A stretch of DNA of 64,000 nt. Source: Ditylenchus dipsaci (lineage: Eukaryota > Nematoda > Chromadorea > Rhabditida > Anguinidae). Numbering within the stretch: position 1 is the first letter of the stretch; each line of letters begins with the position of its first letter. The position numbers were made by a program, and so were the translations under genes. This document shows, in pieces, positions 19,222 through 28,808 of this stretch. The notes beneath the pieces are model-generated. The model was not told the DNA's origin. It searched no databases and saw only the letters and a list, made by a program, of their open reading frames with translations. The stretch is from contig SADC01001043.1 in NCBI GenBank assembly GCA_004194705.1, positions 382,768 through 446,767 of the forward strand. Reading direction: 5' to 3'.

Positions 19222-20709
19222 TTACTTGCTATCTAACATCCAGCTAATAAGTCCATTGTAGACATCATTTTTGTGATCAATATAGCACATATCCTTCGCC
19301 ACGTAAGCAAATCTGATGTATTGGTCAGGCGGTGTGTCGAAAACAGAAAATGTTGGGTATCCATTGTTACAAAAGCCAACAAACACTTCCATTGCGTCCG
19401 TTCCAGGCGATTGGTATTTGTTAGGTTTTCCTCTTGAAAATTTGTTTTTGTAAATTTGTTTTAGCTAAAAGTTCCCACTTTTTAATTTCAAAAACTGAAC
19501 ATCAATACCGGGTGCGGCAAAAGTTCTGACTCCCTTTTAAAAGCTTAATTTTCTTAAGAAATATTTTCGATAGCATTAAACATTTTACACCATTTTGAAG
19601 CCCTAACTCTCCTCTTTCCAACAATCTATGAAACATAAATTTTATTCAACAAAATGACCACCACCAGCCTCAATACACTTCTTCAGTCCTTTTGGAAAAT
19701 TGTCGATGGCTTTCTGAATCATTTCTTGTGGAATTGCATCCCATTCTTTCACCAGCGAAGCCTGCAGTGCAGCAATTGTCTTGTGTGCTTTGGAACAGGC
19801 TTTCGACTCAAGGTAAGGCCAGACAAAGTAGTCCATGACAGTAAAATCTGGGGAGATAGGCGGCCACTGAACAATTGACTCCTTGCCAAATTTGCCTTGC
19901 TGTGAAGATGCCCATGTTCATCCACTTGTCTTCAATCTTTTGGATGTTCTCAGCGGTTCTGGCAGTGATAGAACGGCCACTTCTCGGTCTGTCAGCATTG
20001 CTTCCACTCTCATCAAATCGACGGATAGCCTTGACACTTGCGATTGGAACAATTCAGCAGGCGCGCGATTTCTCTCCCAGGAAAACCTTGCTCTGAAGCC
20101 TGATGATTCCAGCGCGCAGATCAGCCATATTTTGTAGGATTTTTCAAAGAATGATATTTCAAAGGAAAGAGGAAATTCAGGGCTACAATATCTTATCAAT
20201 AGATAAGATAAATCTGGATCATTGATATGAATATTTAGGGGTTAAAAGTGAGTCAGAACTTTTGCCGCACCGGTATTGAACATTGATATTTTTAAAATTG
20301 TGGTTGTCGCATTTTACCCTCCACTGTGAACCCTTTGTGATGCGACTGCTAAAGAGCCAGACAGACCCCAAAATAATAAATTTTCAACTCACTGCACACA
20401 TTTTTGGTTCTCTGCTTTCATTGTTTGAATGCCAGGTATTTGCACACTAGAAATTATGTGAAGAGCTTTCAAACTATTTGACCCACAAATTTTTTCAAAT
20501 CTCCAATTAACAAGCTTTAAATTATTAATTTGCCGACGTTTTATGAATTGGAGTGTCTCGAGCAGTATTTCAGAATTAATAATGATGGGTGGAAGAAGCT
20601 CTGCAGACGCCACTTGACTGGCTTCTGAGTATACATCGAAATCTATCGAATCTTTTTCTGACAATTTCTTTCTATCATTTAAAGCGTTGAATCTAAGGCA
20701 TTGACCCAT
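19222..20709 (-). CDS. F-box-like protein, two exons, complete frame of 175 aa
   Basis: Exon 1 (20709-20393) begins MGQCLRFNALNDRKK. Around residues 40-75 it reads PPIIINSEILLETLQFIKR, then NNLKLVNWRFEKIC, matching the F-box pattern (P-x-EILxxxLxFL-x-LxxLxLVNxxF). It ends ...KCV-CA|GTGAGT (phase 2). The acceptor TTTTCAAG at 19433 opens exon 2 (19432-19222) with A|GGA, restoring codon CAA. Exon 2 reads DAMEVFVGFCNNGYPTFSVF and YVAKDMCYIDHKN and ends TAA. Phase, splice sites and both frames agree without lesion. F-box proteins link substrates to SCF ubiquitin ligases; the C-terminal half is not recognised. The 960-bp intron is mostly a dead mariner element in the same orientation. Confidence 0.75.
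19508..20273 (-). mobile_element. Internally deleted mariner, 766 bp, TA TSD
   Basis: TA at 19506-19507 and 20274-20275. The ends CCGGGTGCGGCAAAAGTTCT / AGAACTTTTGCCGCACCGG are inverted, followed by GACTCCCTTTT / AAAAGTGAGTC. It carries both ends of a transposase gene with the middle removed. It lies in the intron of the F-box-like gene. Confidence 0.92.
19642..20128 (-). pseudogene. Mariner transposase remnant (N-terminus plus last catalytic Asp and C-terminus)
   Basis: From ATG 20126-20128: MADLRAGIIRLQSKVFLG, an internal stop, then SVKAIRRFDESGSNADRPRS and GRSITARTAENIQKIEDKW (the HTH and GRPR linker region). The deletion joins this out of frame to WPPISPDFTVMDYFVWPYLE, which carries the third catalytic Asp of the DD34D triad in SPDF. 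The C-terminal SKAHKTIAALQASLVKEWD follows. The first two catalytic Asp are lost, so it is inactive. Confidence 0.9.
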
Positions 20710-20823
20710 TTTTTAAATTTTCATTGGCCAACAAAAGCAGCTTTTTAAAATTTGAATGCGCCAATTGCTAAAAAGCATCGTGATGAGACAAAATAATAAA
20801 AGTATTTTTTGTAGGTTTGAACT

Positions 20824-21060
20824 AGGGTTGGAATAAAACCGGTCCGAATCTTTTTCGGGAATTTGACTTTGAATATTCCTGGTCTTAATCTTTTTTCCGG
20901 TCTGATTCGGTCCGTGTCTAATATCTCAAAATAACCAAATTCATTTTTAATTATAAAACGTCAATCAAAATTTCTAACAAAAAACACCAAAAGATTCCTA
21001 CCGATTCGGAACGATATTTCTGTCCAAATCTATGATTCGGACCGGGATCACCCAACCCTA
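20824..21060. mobile_element. hAT-type MITE, about 237 bp
   Basis: TAGGGTTGGAATAAAACCGG and ATCACCCAACCCTA are inverted. The flanks TTTGAAAC and GTTTGAAC are near-identical 8-mers. The private word GGTCCGAATC / GATTCGGACC is repeated within both arms. Confidence 0.65.
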
Positions 21061-21371
21061 GTTTGAACAATGGTTATTTGACCGATTTTTTATCCGGCTA
21101 ATTAGTTTCCTTGATTAGCTACTGACCGGAAAACAGACAATTAAGCATGAAAAAAGGCTACGGTGAATTTGCGCTAAAGAAAATTTGCCAAATATACAGG
21201 GTGCAGTGTTGTCAATTTGAGGGTCGTTTTGTGAAAAGCATTGATATATTGGTGAAAATAAATGTGCCAAGACAAGTGACTTAGAAAAAAAAGTCGAATA
21301 AAAAAGCCGCTAGGACGAGCATAATTAATAAATTTTTCACTGTATACTTTTTCAAACATACAAAAGGCATA
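21061..21371. other. No gene recognised
   Basis: AT-rich. A lone CAGGGTGCAGTGTTGTC at about 21199 may be a solitary element end. Confidence 0.3.
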
Positions 21372-21794
21372 CAGTCGACGCTCTCCATTGCGTCCCCCAA
21401 AAAGTTCGTTCCCACCTCGGGTCCGACACTTTTTTTAGCTCAATTTTTGAAGTTTTTTTCACAACTGATTCGTCAGTCTGGTCGAAAATATCGCAAGGAT
21501 TCCGATTTTGCCGATCGTTTCTCGGAAACATGATAATTTTGTCATTTAGACCCGCATCGCTCTCCATTGCGCCGCCTTTTTGGATTTAAGGCGACGCAAT
21601 GGGGAGCGTTGCGGGTCTAAATGACAAAATTATCATGTTTCCGAGAAACGATCGGCATAATCGGAATCCTTGCGATATTTCCGACCAGACTGACGAATCA
21701 GTTGTGAAAAAAACTTCAAAAATTTAGCCAAAAAAGTGTCGGACCCGAGGTGGGAACGAACTTTTTGGCGGGACGCAATGGAGAGCGTCGACTG
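21372..21794. mobile_element. Pogo-like foldback MITE with CTCTCCATTGCG tips
   Basis: TA at 21370-21371 and 21795-21796. CAGTCGACGCTCTCCATTGC and GCAATGGAGAGCGTCGACTG are inverted. The inner arms (TTCGTTCCCACCTCGGGTCC, TCGCAAGGATTCCGATTTTG) are shared with 9948-10374 and 58002-58427. The tip word CTCTCCATTGCG recurs at the centre (about 21559-21610) in both senses. Confidence 0.85.
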
Positions 21795-21898
21795 TAATTA
21801 AATAATTATGCCAAAGACATTGCGGAAGAAGCATAATGGACTAATTGTGCTTTTTTCGTGTTTCAAAAAGCATAAATATTTTTTTCAAGTGTAGACTT

Positions 21899-22573
21899 AA
21901 AGGGGGAGTGTATTTCCTTTCCGTATCTGGTCCCGAATGGAAATCGTTTAATTCAAACCACATTTATACGTTGCAGGTTCGAGTCTCTCTGGGTGTGAAC
22001 TTAATTTTTTTCACATTTTTTCAGTGATTTAGCTGAACTCAGACTAAAAAATACCAATCAATCGATTGAAAACATTTCCATAATTGCTTTTTTGGTCAAA
22101 AATCATAATAAATTTTCATTTTGAAGTAAAAGAAAGTCAGCCATAGACCATATACTCTAGCTGTTTAATTATTTTTCTAATAGTGATAGCAATTTTATAT
22201 ACTCAGGCATGCACTAGGTACTTGGCAAAAAAAATTCTATACTGAAAATTTCTTCGATAATTGGGTCGCTTGCAAATTTTTATTTACCAAAGAAAAGGTT
22301 TGATTGAATAAGGTCCCCTGCCTATTCAGCATCCTCATCACCACCTAACCCTCCCCCAGCATAGATATACATGTGAAATATTTCCTGATAATCTTCCTGC
22401 GTTCGCAAGACTATTAGAATCATTTTGACATCAAACTAGTGAATAAAATGTGAAACAAATAAAGTTCACACCCAGAGAGACTTCAACCTGCAACCTATCG
22501 ATGTTGTTTAATTTGAAATTAAACGATTTCCACGCGGGACCAGATACGGAAAGGAAATACACTCCCCCCTTTG
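21899..22573. repeat. Foldback of about 675 bp with a tRNA-like B box in each arm
   Basis: AAGGGGGAGTGTATTTCCTT (21899) pairs with AAGGAAATACACTCCCCCCTT (about 22552). TTGCAGGTTCGAGTCTCTCT pairs with AGAGAGACTTCAACCTGCAA. GGTTCGAGTCTC resembles a B box. The centre holds unrelated unique DNA, including a possible exon (22322-22410). Confidence 0.55.
22322..22410 (-). CDS. Possible terminal exon, unknown gene
   Basis: Minus strand: acceptor TTCTAATAG at 22411, then (two bases) LRTQEDYQEIFHMYIYAGGG and LGGDEDAE, stop TAG. It is open throughout with coding-like composition, but no partner exon was found and it sits between foldback arms. Weak. Confidence 0.25.
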
Positions 22574-22799
22574 AAGTAAAAAGAATTGTGATTTTTGAAA
22601 AAGACGCAAAGGTGGTTGAAAATAAATATGCTGTTAGAGATCAATCGTACTGACATATTTATTTGAGCTGCTAATATACAATTATCAAGTAGCATACTTA
22701 TTAATTATGTTTTTAAAAAATATGGATAGGCATAAGTAATTTCATGCTTTTTAATATTTTAGCTTTTAACAAATAATTATGCTTTTTTCTCTCCCACAG
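22574..22799. other. Mostly AT-rich, possible intron
   Basis: A short plus-strand frame reads IVIFEKDAKVVENKYAVRDQ and stops at about 22652. Otherwise AT-rich up to a polypyrimidine tract before 22800. Confidence 0.25.
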
Positions 22800-22867
22800 A
22801 CTCTGATGCACCTTATGAACGTGATAGCCCTACACCATCAGACTGGTACGATACCACTGGTACCTGA
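22800..22867 (+). CDS. Possible terminal exon, unknown gene
   Basis: A good acceptor (TTTTTTCTCTCCCACAG) is followed by SDAPYERDSPTPSDWYDTTG and stop TGA at 22865-22867. The polar, proline-containing tail looks coding. The upstream exon was not identified. Confidence 0.35.
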
Positions 22868-22928
22868 ACCACGTGGATAGCCCCGAACTACCAAGGAAGT
22901 ACCTGGCTACCAGAATGGTGCATAAAAC

Positions 22929-23669
22929 AGTACTTCTTTAGTTCCCCCCCACCCCATACTCGCTTTTTTAGAAAAGTGACCTAAAATCACCCCCGAACTC
23001 GTTTTTTCTGCACAACAAGATACCGGAATCATTTCTAAACACTTTCTGAATTAGAAAAATAATTTTTTTTTCAAAAAAATTTGAAAAACACCCGCCCCGT
23101 GGGTTAGATGGTCTTGTTTTGGGTATTTAAGGGTCATTTTCGGGTGATTCATCACAGTTTTCTTGCTGCAGCTGGGCAAAAAGACTCTCTAAATGTATTT
23201 TTGTTTAAGAGTCTTGCTCGGGATTATGTCTGAGGTATGTGAGTGCGCGCATCTCTGACCAACCAAGGCCCTCGCGCCCCTTTGGGGCGCAAGGGGCTTA
23301 GGGGCTTGGAGTTGAGATGCGTACACCCACATACCTTAGACACAAATCACTCGAAGAGGACTCTGGATTCATAAAGACATATGCATGCCAGAGTTTACTT
23401 GTGCAGTAGCCCCATAAAGTGAAAACGTGTTCAAAATCAAGTATTTTCAGCTAGATTTGCTTAAAAAGGGTTAAAATTTGGTCGAAAATAACCTAAAAAG
23501 ACCATCTACCCCAAAGGTGGGTGACAATTTTTTTGATAAAGTTCAACTTTTCTTATTCAGAAAGTGTTTAGAAATGATTCTCGTACCTTGTTGTGCAGAA
23601 AAATGAGTTGGGGGTGATTTTGGGTCACTTTTCAAAAAATCCGAGTATGGGGGGAACTAAAGAAGTGCC
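22929..23669. mobile_element. Hairpin-core MITE, TSD CATAAAAC
   Basis: CATAAAAC at 22921-22928 and 23670-23677. AGTACTTCTTTAGTTCCCCC and GGGGGAACTAAAGAAGTGCC are inverted. The arms of about 270 bp enclose the shared core (GTCTGAGGTATGTGAGTGCG ... GCGCCCCTTTGGGGCGC ... GTTGAGATGCGTACACCCAC). The outer arms are unlike those of 14123-14825, but the core is the same. The 8-bp duplication points to hAT-type mobilisation. Confidence 0.85.
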
Positions 23670-23753
23670 CATAAAACATATGAATAGCCGAAACCACCTG
23701 GAAGTTATTTCAAAAGTCCTTAGATCAAATATCGCTGAAATAAGCCCTTAGAT

Positions 23754-23955
23754 CAGGGCTGCCATCTCGAAATTTAAAAAAAAAGAACATTTGGTCAAAA
23801 AACAGGAATTTGAAGGGAAAAGTGCATTTTATCTGGTGCCTATCGCCATTTTGAAGCGAAAAAAATTGATTTTGACTAAAACTTCAAAAATAAAAAAAGA
23901 TTTCGGGTCCCGAAAAAAAGACAGATCTTTTTAAAAAGGATATATGGCAGCCCTG
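23754..23955. mobile_element. hAT MITE (202 bp), TSD CCTTAGAT
   Basis: CCTTAGAT at 23746-23753 and 23956-23963. Ends CAGGGCTGCCAT / ATGGCAGCCCTG. A relative with the same ends is at 50368-50831. Confidence 0.9.
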
Positions 23956-24052
23956 CCTTAGATCAATTTTTTGTCTTGCAAGGAATTCGGCTTAGGTTTT
24001 TATGGTTAGGACGGGCTCATTTTTTACAGGCCAAATTTTTTTTGATCTAAGG

Positions 24053-24286
24053 GTACTAGAGGAATCGGTTGCTCCCAAACAGCTTGGTCCCCCTGTTGTT
24101 TTTTGTGAAAGACCCTTGGTCCCCCTGTTGATTTTTAACGTGATTGTGGTGATCAAAATGCATATGGTAAACAGGATCACCTTAATCGTCGTGATCACAT
24201 CAAAAATCAACAGGGGAGACCAAGGCATTTTTACAAAAAAAAACAACAAGGGGGACCAAGCTGTTTGGGAGCAACCGATTCTCCAG
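24053..24286. repeat. Double foldback of GCTTGGTCCCCCTGTTG arms
   Basis: GAATCGGTTGCTCCCAAACA pairs with TGTTTGGGAGCAACCGATTC. Inside it CCCTTGGTCCCCCTGTTGAT pairs with ATCAACAGGGGAGACCAAGG. The loop carries GTGATTGTGGTGATCA / GTGATCACATC. Two CCTTGGTCCCC motifs sit in tandem per arm. Confidence 0.65.
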
Positions 24287-24647
24287 TAGTGCCATGTGAA
24301 TGTACAATAACACAACACAAACAATCAATGAGATGAGCGGGGATACAACCACAGCACAAAAGATTTTCGCGAGAGACAAAAGAGCAGTTTCAAATATATG
24401 GTCATCACAAGACGATGACTGTGGTCAAACATGAATAAAATCGTAAACACCCCTTAAATACCCTCCCTGAAATAAGCCCTTAGATCAAATTTTTTTGTCT
24501 TGCAAGGAATCCCGCTTAGGTTTTTATGGTTAGGACGGGCTCATTTTTCACAGGACAAAATTTTTTTTTGATCTAAGGGGGCTACTAGAGGAAGGTTATT
24601 TGAAGGGTCACGTCGAATAAAATATAGCAATATGGCTTTAAAATATC

Positions 24648-25191
24648 GACGCTACTGTCATATACCACCCCCCCCCCAAAGCTACTGTAATACAGTCGAC
24701 TCTCCCAATAACGAACCCCCTGAATAACGAACTCTCTCAATAACGAACACCTTTTTTGGTTTGGTTTGGTTGGATTTTCGGTAAATTACTTATAACGGAC
24801 CTTCTCAATAACGAACTCTCTCAATAACGAGCACCTAGAGCCGGTCCCCAGGGGTTCGTTATTGGGAGAGTCGACTGTATACCCCCGCCCCAAAATCGAC
24901 TTTTTAGGAGTGTCTAAAAACCATTATTATACAATAATTTTGCCATAAAAGGACCAGAAAAGCAGTTTGAAAAGAATCATGGGCTGTATTGAAGGGGAAG
25001 GGAATAATAGAGGTCACTTTTTTTCGCTGCTCTACCATCTTTTTCAACTATGATCAAGTGTACTTCTCGAAATCATGTCTAAGGTATGGGGTGTGCGCAT
25101 CTCTAACTCTCAAGCTCTAACTCTTATATTACAGTAGCGTTTTTTTTGGGGGGGGGGGGGTATGGGGGTGGGGTTATATTACAGTAGCGCC
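24648..25191. mobile_element. Poly-C MITE, TSD AAAATATC, hosting a pogo-like MITE
   Basis: AAAATATC at 24640-24647 and 25192-25199. Ends GACGCTACTG / CAGTAGCGCC followed by C-rich / G-rich tracts. A pogo-like element (24693-24877) is nested inside. A core fragment (CATGTCTAAGGTATGGGGTG) lies near 25073. Confidence 0.85.
24693..24877. mobile_element. Pogo-like MITE (185 bp), TA TSD
   Basis: TA at 24691-24692 and 24878-24879. Ends CAGTCGACTCTCCCAATAAC / GTTATTGGGAGAGTCGACTG. The word CTCAATAACGAAC is iterated inside. It lies within 24648-25191, so it is the younger insertion. Confidence 0.9.
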
Positions 25192-25211
25192 AAAATATCA
25201 ATAAATGCTAA

Positions 25212-25345
25212 CTTACGGTATAACTTCTAATAAGGCCTCTCATGAGGCCTTATTTTGCAACACCTCTTTGGAGGTGAGGCATTCTTAGAAGATCATTTAT
25301 AAGCCTTATTAGGCGATGTTTGAGGTGGAGCCTTATTAGAATATG
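25212..25345. repeat. TACGGTATAACTTCTAATAAGGCC foldback
   Basis: TTCTAATAAGGCCTC and GAGCCTTATTAGAATAT bracket inverted pieces (GAGGCCTTATT, GCCTTATTAGG). It resembles the outer arms of 44437-45171. Confidence 0.5.
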
Positions 25346-25605
25346 GGGTCTGGAAGTAATAAGGGTTCATATTCTTTTAAGATCACCGCATTTTCCCAGT
25401 CAGGTTCCAGCTCTACTTTTTTCACGTATTCCTGTTTATTTTTGTCATTGTTGATCCTGTCTTCTTTTGCAGTCTGCGCAATCACCACCCTTCTCTGCAC
25501 CAAATCCATCAGAGTGTTGACACATCCATTGTCGTTGTTGCTGGCAGACTCGGGGTCTACGCAAGAGACTTCGTTGTTGGTTACATTGGAAATAAAGAGC
25601 AAGCT
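25346..25605 (-). CDS. Possible exon, hydrophilic, downstream of the protease homologue
   Basis: The minus-strand frame reads FISNVTNNEVSCVDPESASN and further QTAKEDRINNDKNKQEYVKK and WENAVILKEYEPLLLPDP before a stop. Composition is coding-like (charged, two Cys). It lies just 3' of the protease C-terminus, but the phase of the nearest acceptor does not fit the preceding donor, so it may be an alternative tail, a separate gene or a chance frame. Confidence 0.35.
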
Positions 25606-25637
25606 GAGGAGACTTTGGAGTACAAGTCTAAGCCGAA

Positions 25638-28600
25638 TTATTTAACAATAACAAAGTATGAAATGTGTGGCTCACCTGGCCCTTGGGTCCCATTGGAATA
25701 CTCAATTACACGACTAAAAACTCCGACTTGAAACCATTTGCCGTTGATAGGAACAGCAGGACAAGATTCACTGTTCACCTTAACTAGTGACCGGCGCGGT
25801 TATTTTTGCGTACCGTTTGGTTCGACGTGTTAACCAATATTTTGATTAGTTTTATAAATACTGTTTTTACCGTTCTGTTCAGCATAAAAAAAGAGGCGCG
25901 GTTTTTAGTCAGAGCGTAACCAGGAAAAATTTGTTTTAGTGACTAAAATTGAAAAACAGTTAAAATAACCGCTGCGGTTATTTTAACTGTTTTTCAATTT
26001 TAGTCACTAAAACAAATTTTTCCTGGTATTACATCAACTTGATACAAACAATGACTTGATACATCAACTTGATACACTGTCAACTTGATACATCAGCTTG
26101 ATACATTTAAAAAAAATCACGTCCTTTCATCCACCGATCCCTAACAGAATTTCATTAGCACAAACGCCAGAACAAGAGCTATTTTATTTATCAACCACGC
26201 AACATAACATGCAAACAAACAAATCGAACTAGCATTAGGCAAGACGATAAACATTTAACTCGGCATCGAATATGACGTTCGGGTAAGCTTCCTCTTCCGG
26301 AATTCTTGAGTATCTTCTCCATCTTCACCATGTTGCACGGCTGCTTCTCGGGCATCTCGCTACACTTTAACTTTTTTGTCCATTTCACCCAAAAACATGT
26401 ACTACATGTTCTCCTATCCCTTGCAATGTGGAGTGTGCTGGTCTTGGCCGCGAAGCGGCCAACAATTGGTCTGGTACAACAATCTGTACCCACATAACAA
26501 TAGAAAATTCAATCTGTAGCGAGTCGCAATTGTAGCGAGTCGCAGTAGCGAGTCACAATTTGTAGCGAGTAGCAGGTCGTCCAATTCATCAACCAGACCA
26601 CTACGTTGTCAAAAACCAAGTAGCGTGTAAATTTGCAAACTAGTTTTTGAAAAATGTATCAAGTTGATGTATCAAGTCGATGTATCAAGTCGACAATGTA
26701 TCAAGTTGATGTATCAAGTCAATAGTTGTATCAAGTTGCATGTTGTCCATTTTTCCTGGTTACGCTCTGACTTAAAACCGCGCCTCTTTTTCATGCTGCA
26801 CAGAACGGTAAAACAGAATTTATAAAACTAATCAAAATATTGATTAACACGTCGAACCAAAACGGTACGCAAAAATAACCGCGCCGGTCTCTAACCTTAA
26901 CTATTTTTAGTAAAAATGGTTATGCGGGAAAGACGACTGAGGCTATTTTCAAAATAAATGCCTTTCGGCGTGTAAATGTCTTTTTGCGATAGTACAGGGT
27001 GTCTCAAAATTACGTTAACATTCTCAAACTTATTAATATTATATTAACATTTTTTTTAATATTTTACGTGCACGCTCGATGTCGGTTTATCAAATTAATT
27101 TTTATCAATTTTGCAGATATTTCTGCAGTCAAGGAGGGGAACTACGCGCCGGTTTCGTCCTTCTTCGTCATCAAGGTCTTGGTTTCGCGCGAATTTGGCA
27201 GCTATTCGGAGTGGCAAGGCAAACAATCAGCAATGTGGTTCGTCGATGGGAAGAAATTGGTGCTACCAAAAATCCATTATAGTTATCCTTCTCTGTTGTC
27301 ATGTTCGCTGTTATTATGACTGGTACAATGACCAGGTACAACGACCGGGTACACTTTTCTTGTAAAAGTTGGAAATGTATGCTTAAATCACACGTTTGAG
27401 TCCGTCCTGACGGGCGCTGGCCTACCCTTGCCTAAGCCTAAGTCTAAGTGCGCAAAAAAATAAAAAATCTAAAAAAATTTTGAAAAATTAACAGGGACTA
27501 AGGCAAAATTTGGCACTGTACCCGGTTGTTGTACCCGGTCATAATGTGTAACTGGTCGTTGGTATACCGTTATTATTTGTGACTGAGAGATGTGCTCAGC
27601 AGTGAATAAAGATTTCTGTTTCCGTTTTAGAGGCGCTATTTCATGGACGTTTCCAGGGCTCACCTCCCAAAAATTCGGAAATGGGCCGCTACGTGTTATG
27701 CTGCCCGATTTTTCTTAAATGTTAACGTAATTTAGACACCCTGTATATCTCACCTGTTCAATGTTGCGCGTTGCATTTCCAGCACACCCGTTGGTGGTAG
27801 TGTTAAGTTTTTCAAAATGCTAAACTCACTTTTTTATTTAAATTGTTAGAATGATAGTCCGGCTACAATCCGCATCACTTGTCAGCGGCAGCATGAGCTC
27901 TTGAAGAGTTTCTGTCATTTGTCCATTTTTCATTTCGACGTAGCCGCTTTCGAAAGCCATAGTTCCAGTCAATGGAGTGTAGCTGGTGGGAGACAGATGG
28001 GTCGAATGGTCGGTGTGAACGTCAGAGGTTTCTCTAACTAAAAATTATGGCATGAAACAATTTTTATTGTCAGTCAATAGCAGTGAAATAAATAATGAAA
28101 ACTTGATGCTACTCGGTAATAATCCCCCCCCCACCAAAAGCTACTTGGCAATACCCCCTCCCCCAAAATCGAACCTACTCGTTATAAATCCCTCCCAAAT
28201 CGAGATTTTTGGGAGTGGTCGAAACCTATTTTTAAGCAATAATTTCGCCATAAAAGGTCCATAAAAGCAATTTAAAGGGGATTATGGGCTGTATTGATAG
28301 GGAAGGAAATTATTAATTATTAGAGGGTGGGAATTGATATAGGTTATACGGTATTTATTCTGCAGATAATAAGTTTGTGCTTTTTGCCTGTCTCCTACCG
28401 TACTGTTTTTCGGCATTTTTACATGACTGTTCAATATTAATAAATGCGTCTAACTCCACGATGGCCATATCATTCTCCTGAAACTGTGGTGTGTTCCGCA
28501 TATAATCTTTAAGGATGTGAACTTGTTTCGCCTTCCTAGTCAATTCCTCGGACAAACCAGTTTGGATATTGCCCAGGCTGAGTTCGCTCTGAGATACAGC

Positions 28601-28808
28601 TTTGGAGACTCTCGGCTCTGATGTTCCAATTCGCACTCGCTGTGTGGGGTAATAGAAACAGTGGGCACTGGTGAGCACATATTTTTCATGAACAATGAAA
28701 CCTGTGCATAGGTTAGCAGTTTTTCTGGCTGTGCAGTATCTGGGCAAGCGATCATTACCTTTGCTGACCACGGAAATGCTTTTTCGGAGCGTAATGGTAA
28801 ATGTCAAG
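25638..28808 (-). CDS. Trypsin-like serine-protease homologue (three exons read)
   Basis: Exon 28808-28399 (acceptor TTTTTTGCAG): a frame with RYCTARKTANLCTGFIVHEK, then YVLTSAHCF, the His of the triad, and QENDMAIVELDAF, the Asp site; donor G|GTAGGA. Exon from 28037: in phase, FESGYVEMKNGQMTETLQEL, MLPLTSDAD. Exon 25783-25676 (acceptor AG at 25784-25785): NSESCPAVPINGKWFQVGVF, stop at 25638-25640 if unspliced. The expected GDSGGP is replaced by NSESCP: Ser may remain, the oxyanion glycines do not, so it is probably inactive unless an exon was missed. The middle exon meets TAA at 27838 if it uses the GTGAGT donor; a weak GAT T|GTAGCC donor (27867) keeps frame. Introns hold a mariner (26995-27743) and a hAT (25785-26893). 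Confidence 0.7.
25785..26893. mobile_element. hAT element, 1.1 kb, TSD ACCTTAAC, inserted exactly at a splice acceptor
   Basis: ACCTTAAC at 25777-25784 and 26894-26901. Ends TAGTGACCGGCGCGG / CCGCGCCGGTCTCTA, with arms of about 150 bp (ACCGTTTTGGTTCGACG type). Inner arrays (TCAAGTTGATGTATCAAGTC words, about 26037-26110 and 26655-26740, inverted; TAGCGAGTCGCA at 26515-26580) surround a 200-nt unique stretch. No intact transposase. On the minus strand the target GTTAAGGT contributes the G of the protease exon's AG acceptor, and both junctions read ...AG|TTAAGGT. Confidence 0.9.
26995..27743 (+). mobile_element. Tc1/mariner element, 749 bp, internally rearranged
   Basis: TA at 26993-26994 and 27744-27745. 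Ends CAGGGTGTCTCAAAATTACG / TTAACGTAATTTAGACACCCTG. It has a transposase HTH fragment near the left end. The right half contains an inserted foldback (GGTACAACGACCGGGTACAC / TTGTTGTACCCGGTC) with the GCTGGCCTACCCTTGCCTAA core and an AGGGACTAAGGC motif. Confidence 0.9.
27079..27282 (+). pseudogene. Tc1-type transposase helix-turn-helix remnant
   Basis: The frame contains GLGFARIWQLFGVARQTISN and VVRRWEEIGATKN, the second half of a paired-type Tc1 DNA-binding HTH (xxIWxxxGVxxxTIxxVVxRWxxxG). It is cut off by the internal foldback; no catalytic DDE region remains. Confidence 0.75.
28090..28345. repeat. Poly-C MITE piece
   Basis: CTACTCGGTAATAATCCCCC, CCTCCCAAATCGAGATTTTT and GGGGATTATGGGCTGTATTG match the arms of 24648-25191. 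Lies in an intron of the protease homologue. Confidence 0.5.

Larger units (their letters stand above)
23717..24600. repeat. Direct repeat of a CCTTAGATCA foldback (two copies)
   Basis: TGAAATAAGCCCTTAGATCA with TCTTGCAAGGAAT...GGTTTTTATGGTTAGGACGG and TTTTTTTTGATCTAAGG occurs at about 23735-24052 and again at 24468-24590. The first copy is interrupted by the hAT MITE at 23754-23955. Confidence 0.6.

Noticed and set aside
25343..25645. Plus-strand 100-aa ORF with a hydrophobic stretch
   Set aside because: Antisense shadow of the minus-strand frame at 25346-25605, which has the better coding composition.
26191..26497. 100-aa minus-strand ORF inside the hAT element (FAAKTSTLHIARD)
   Set aside because: A similar string occurs at about 3830 (CFAAKTSPLPIARIG), so it is repeat-derived. 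No hAT dimerisation or BED motif was seen.
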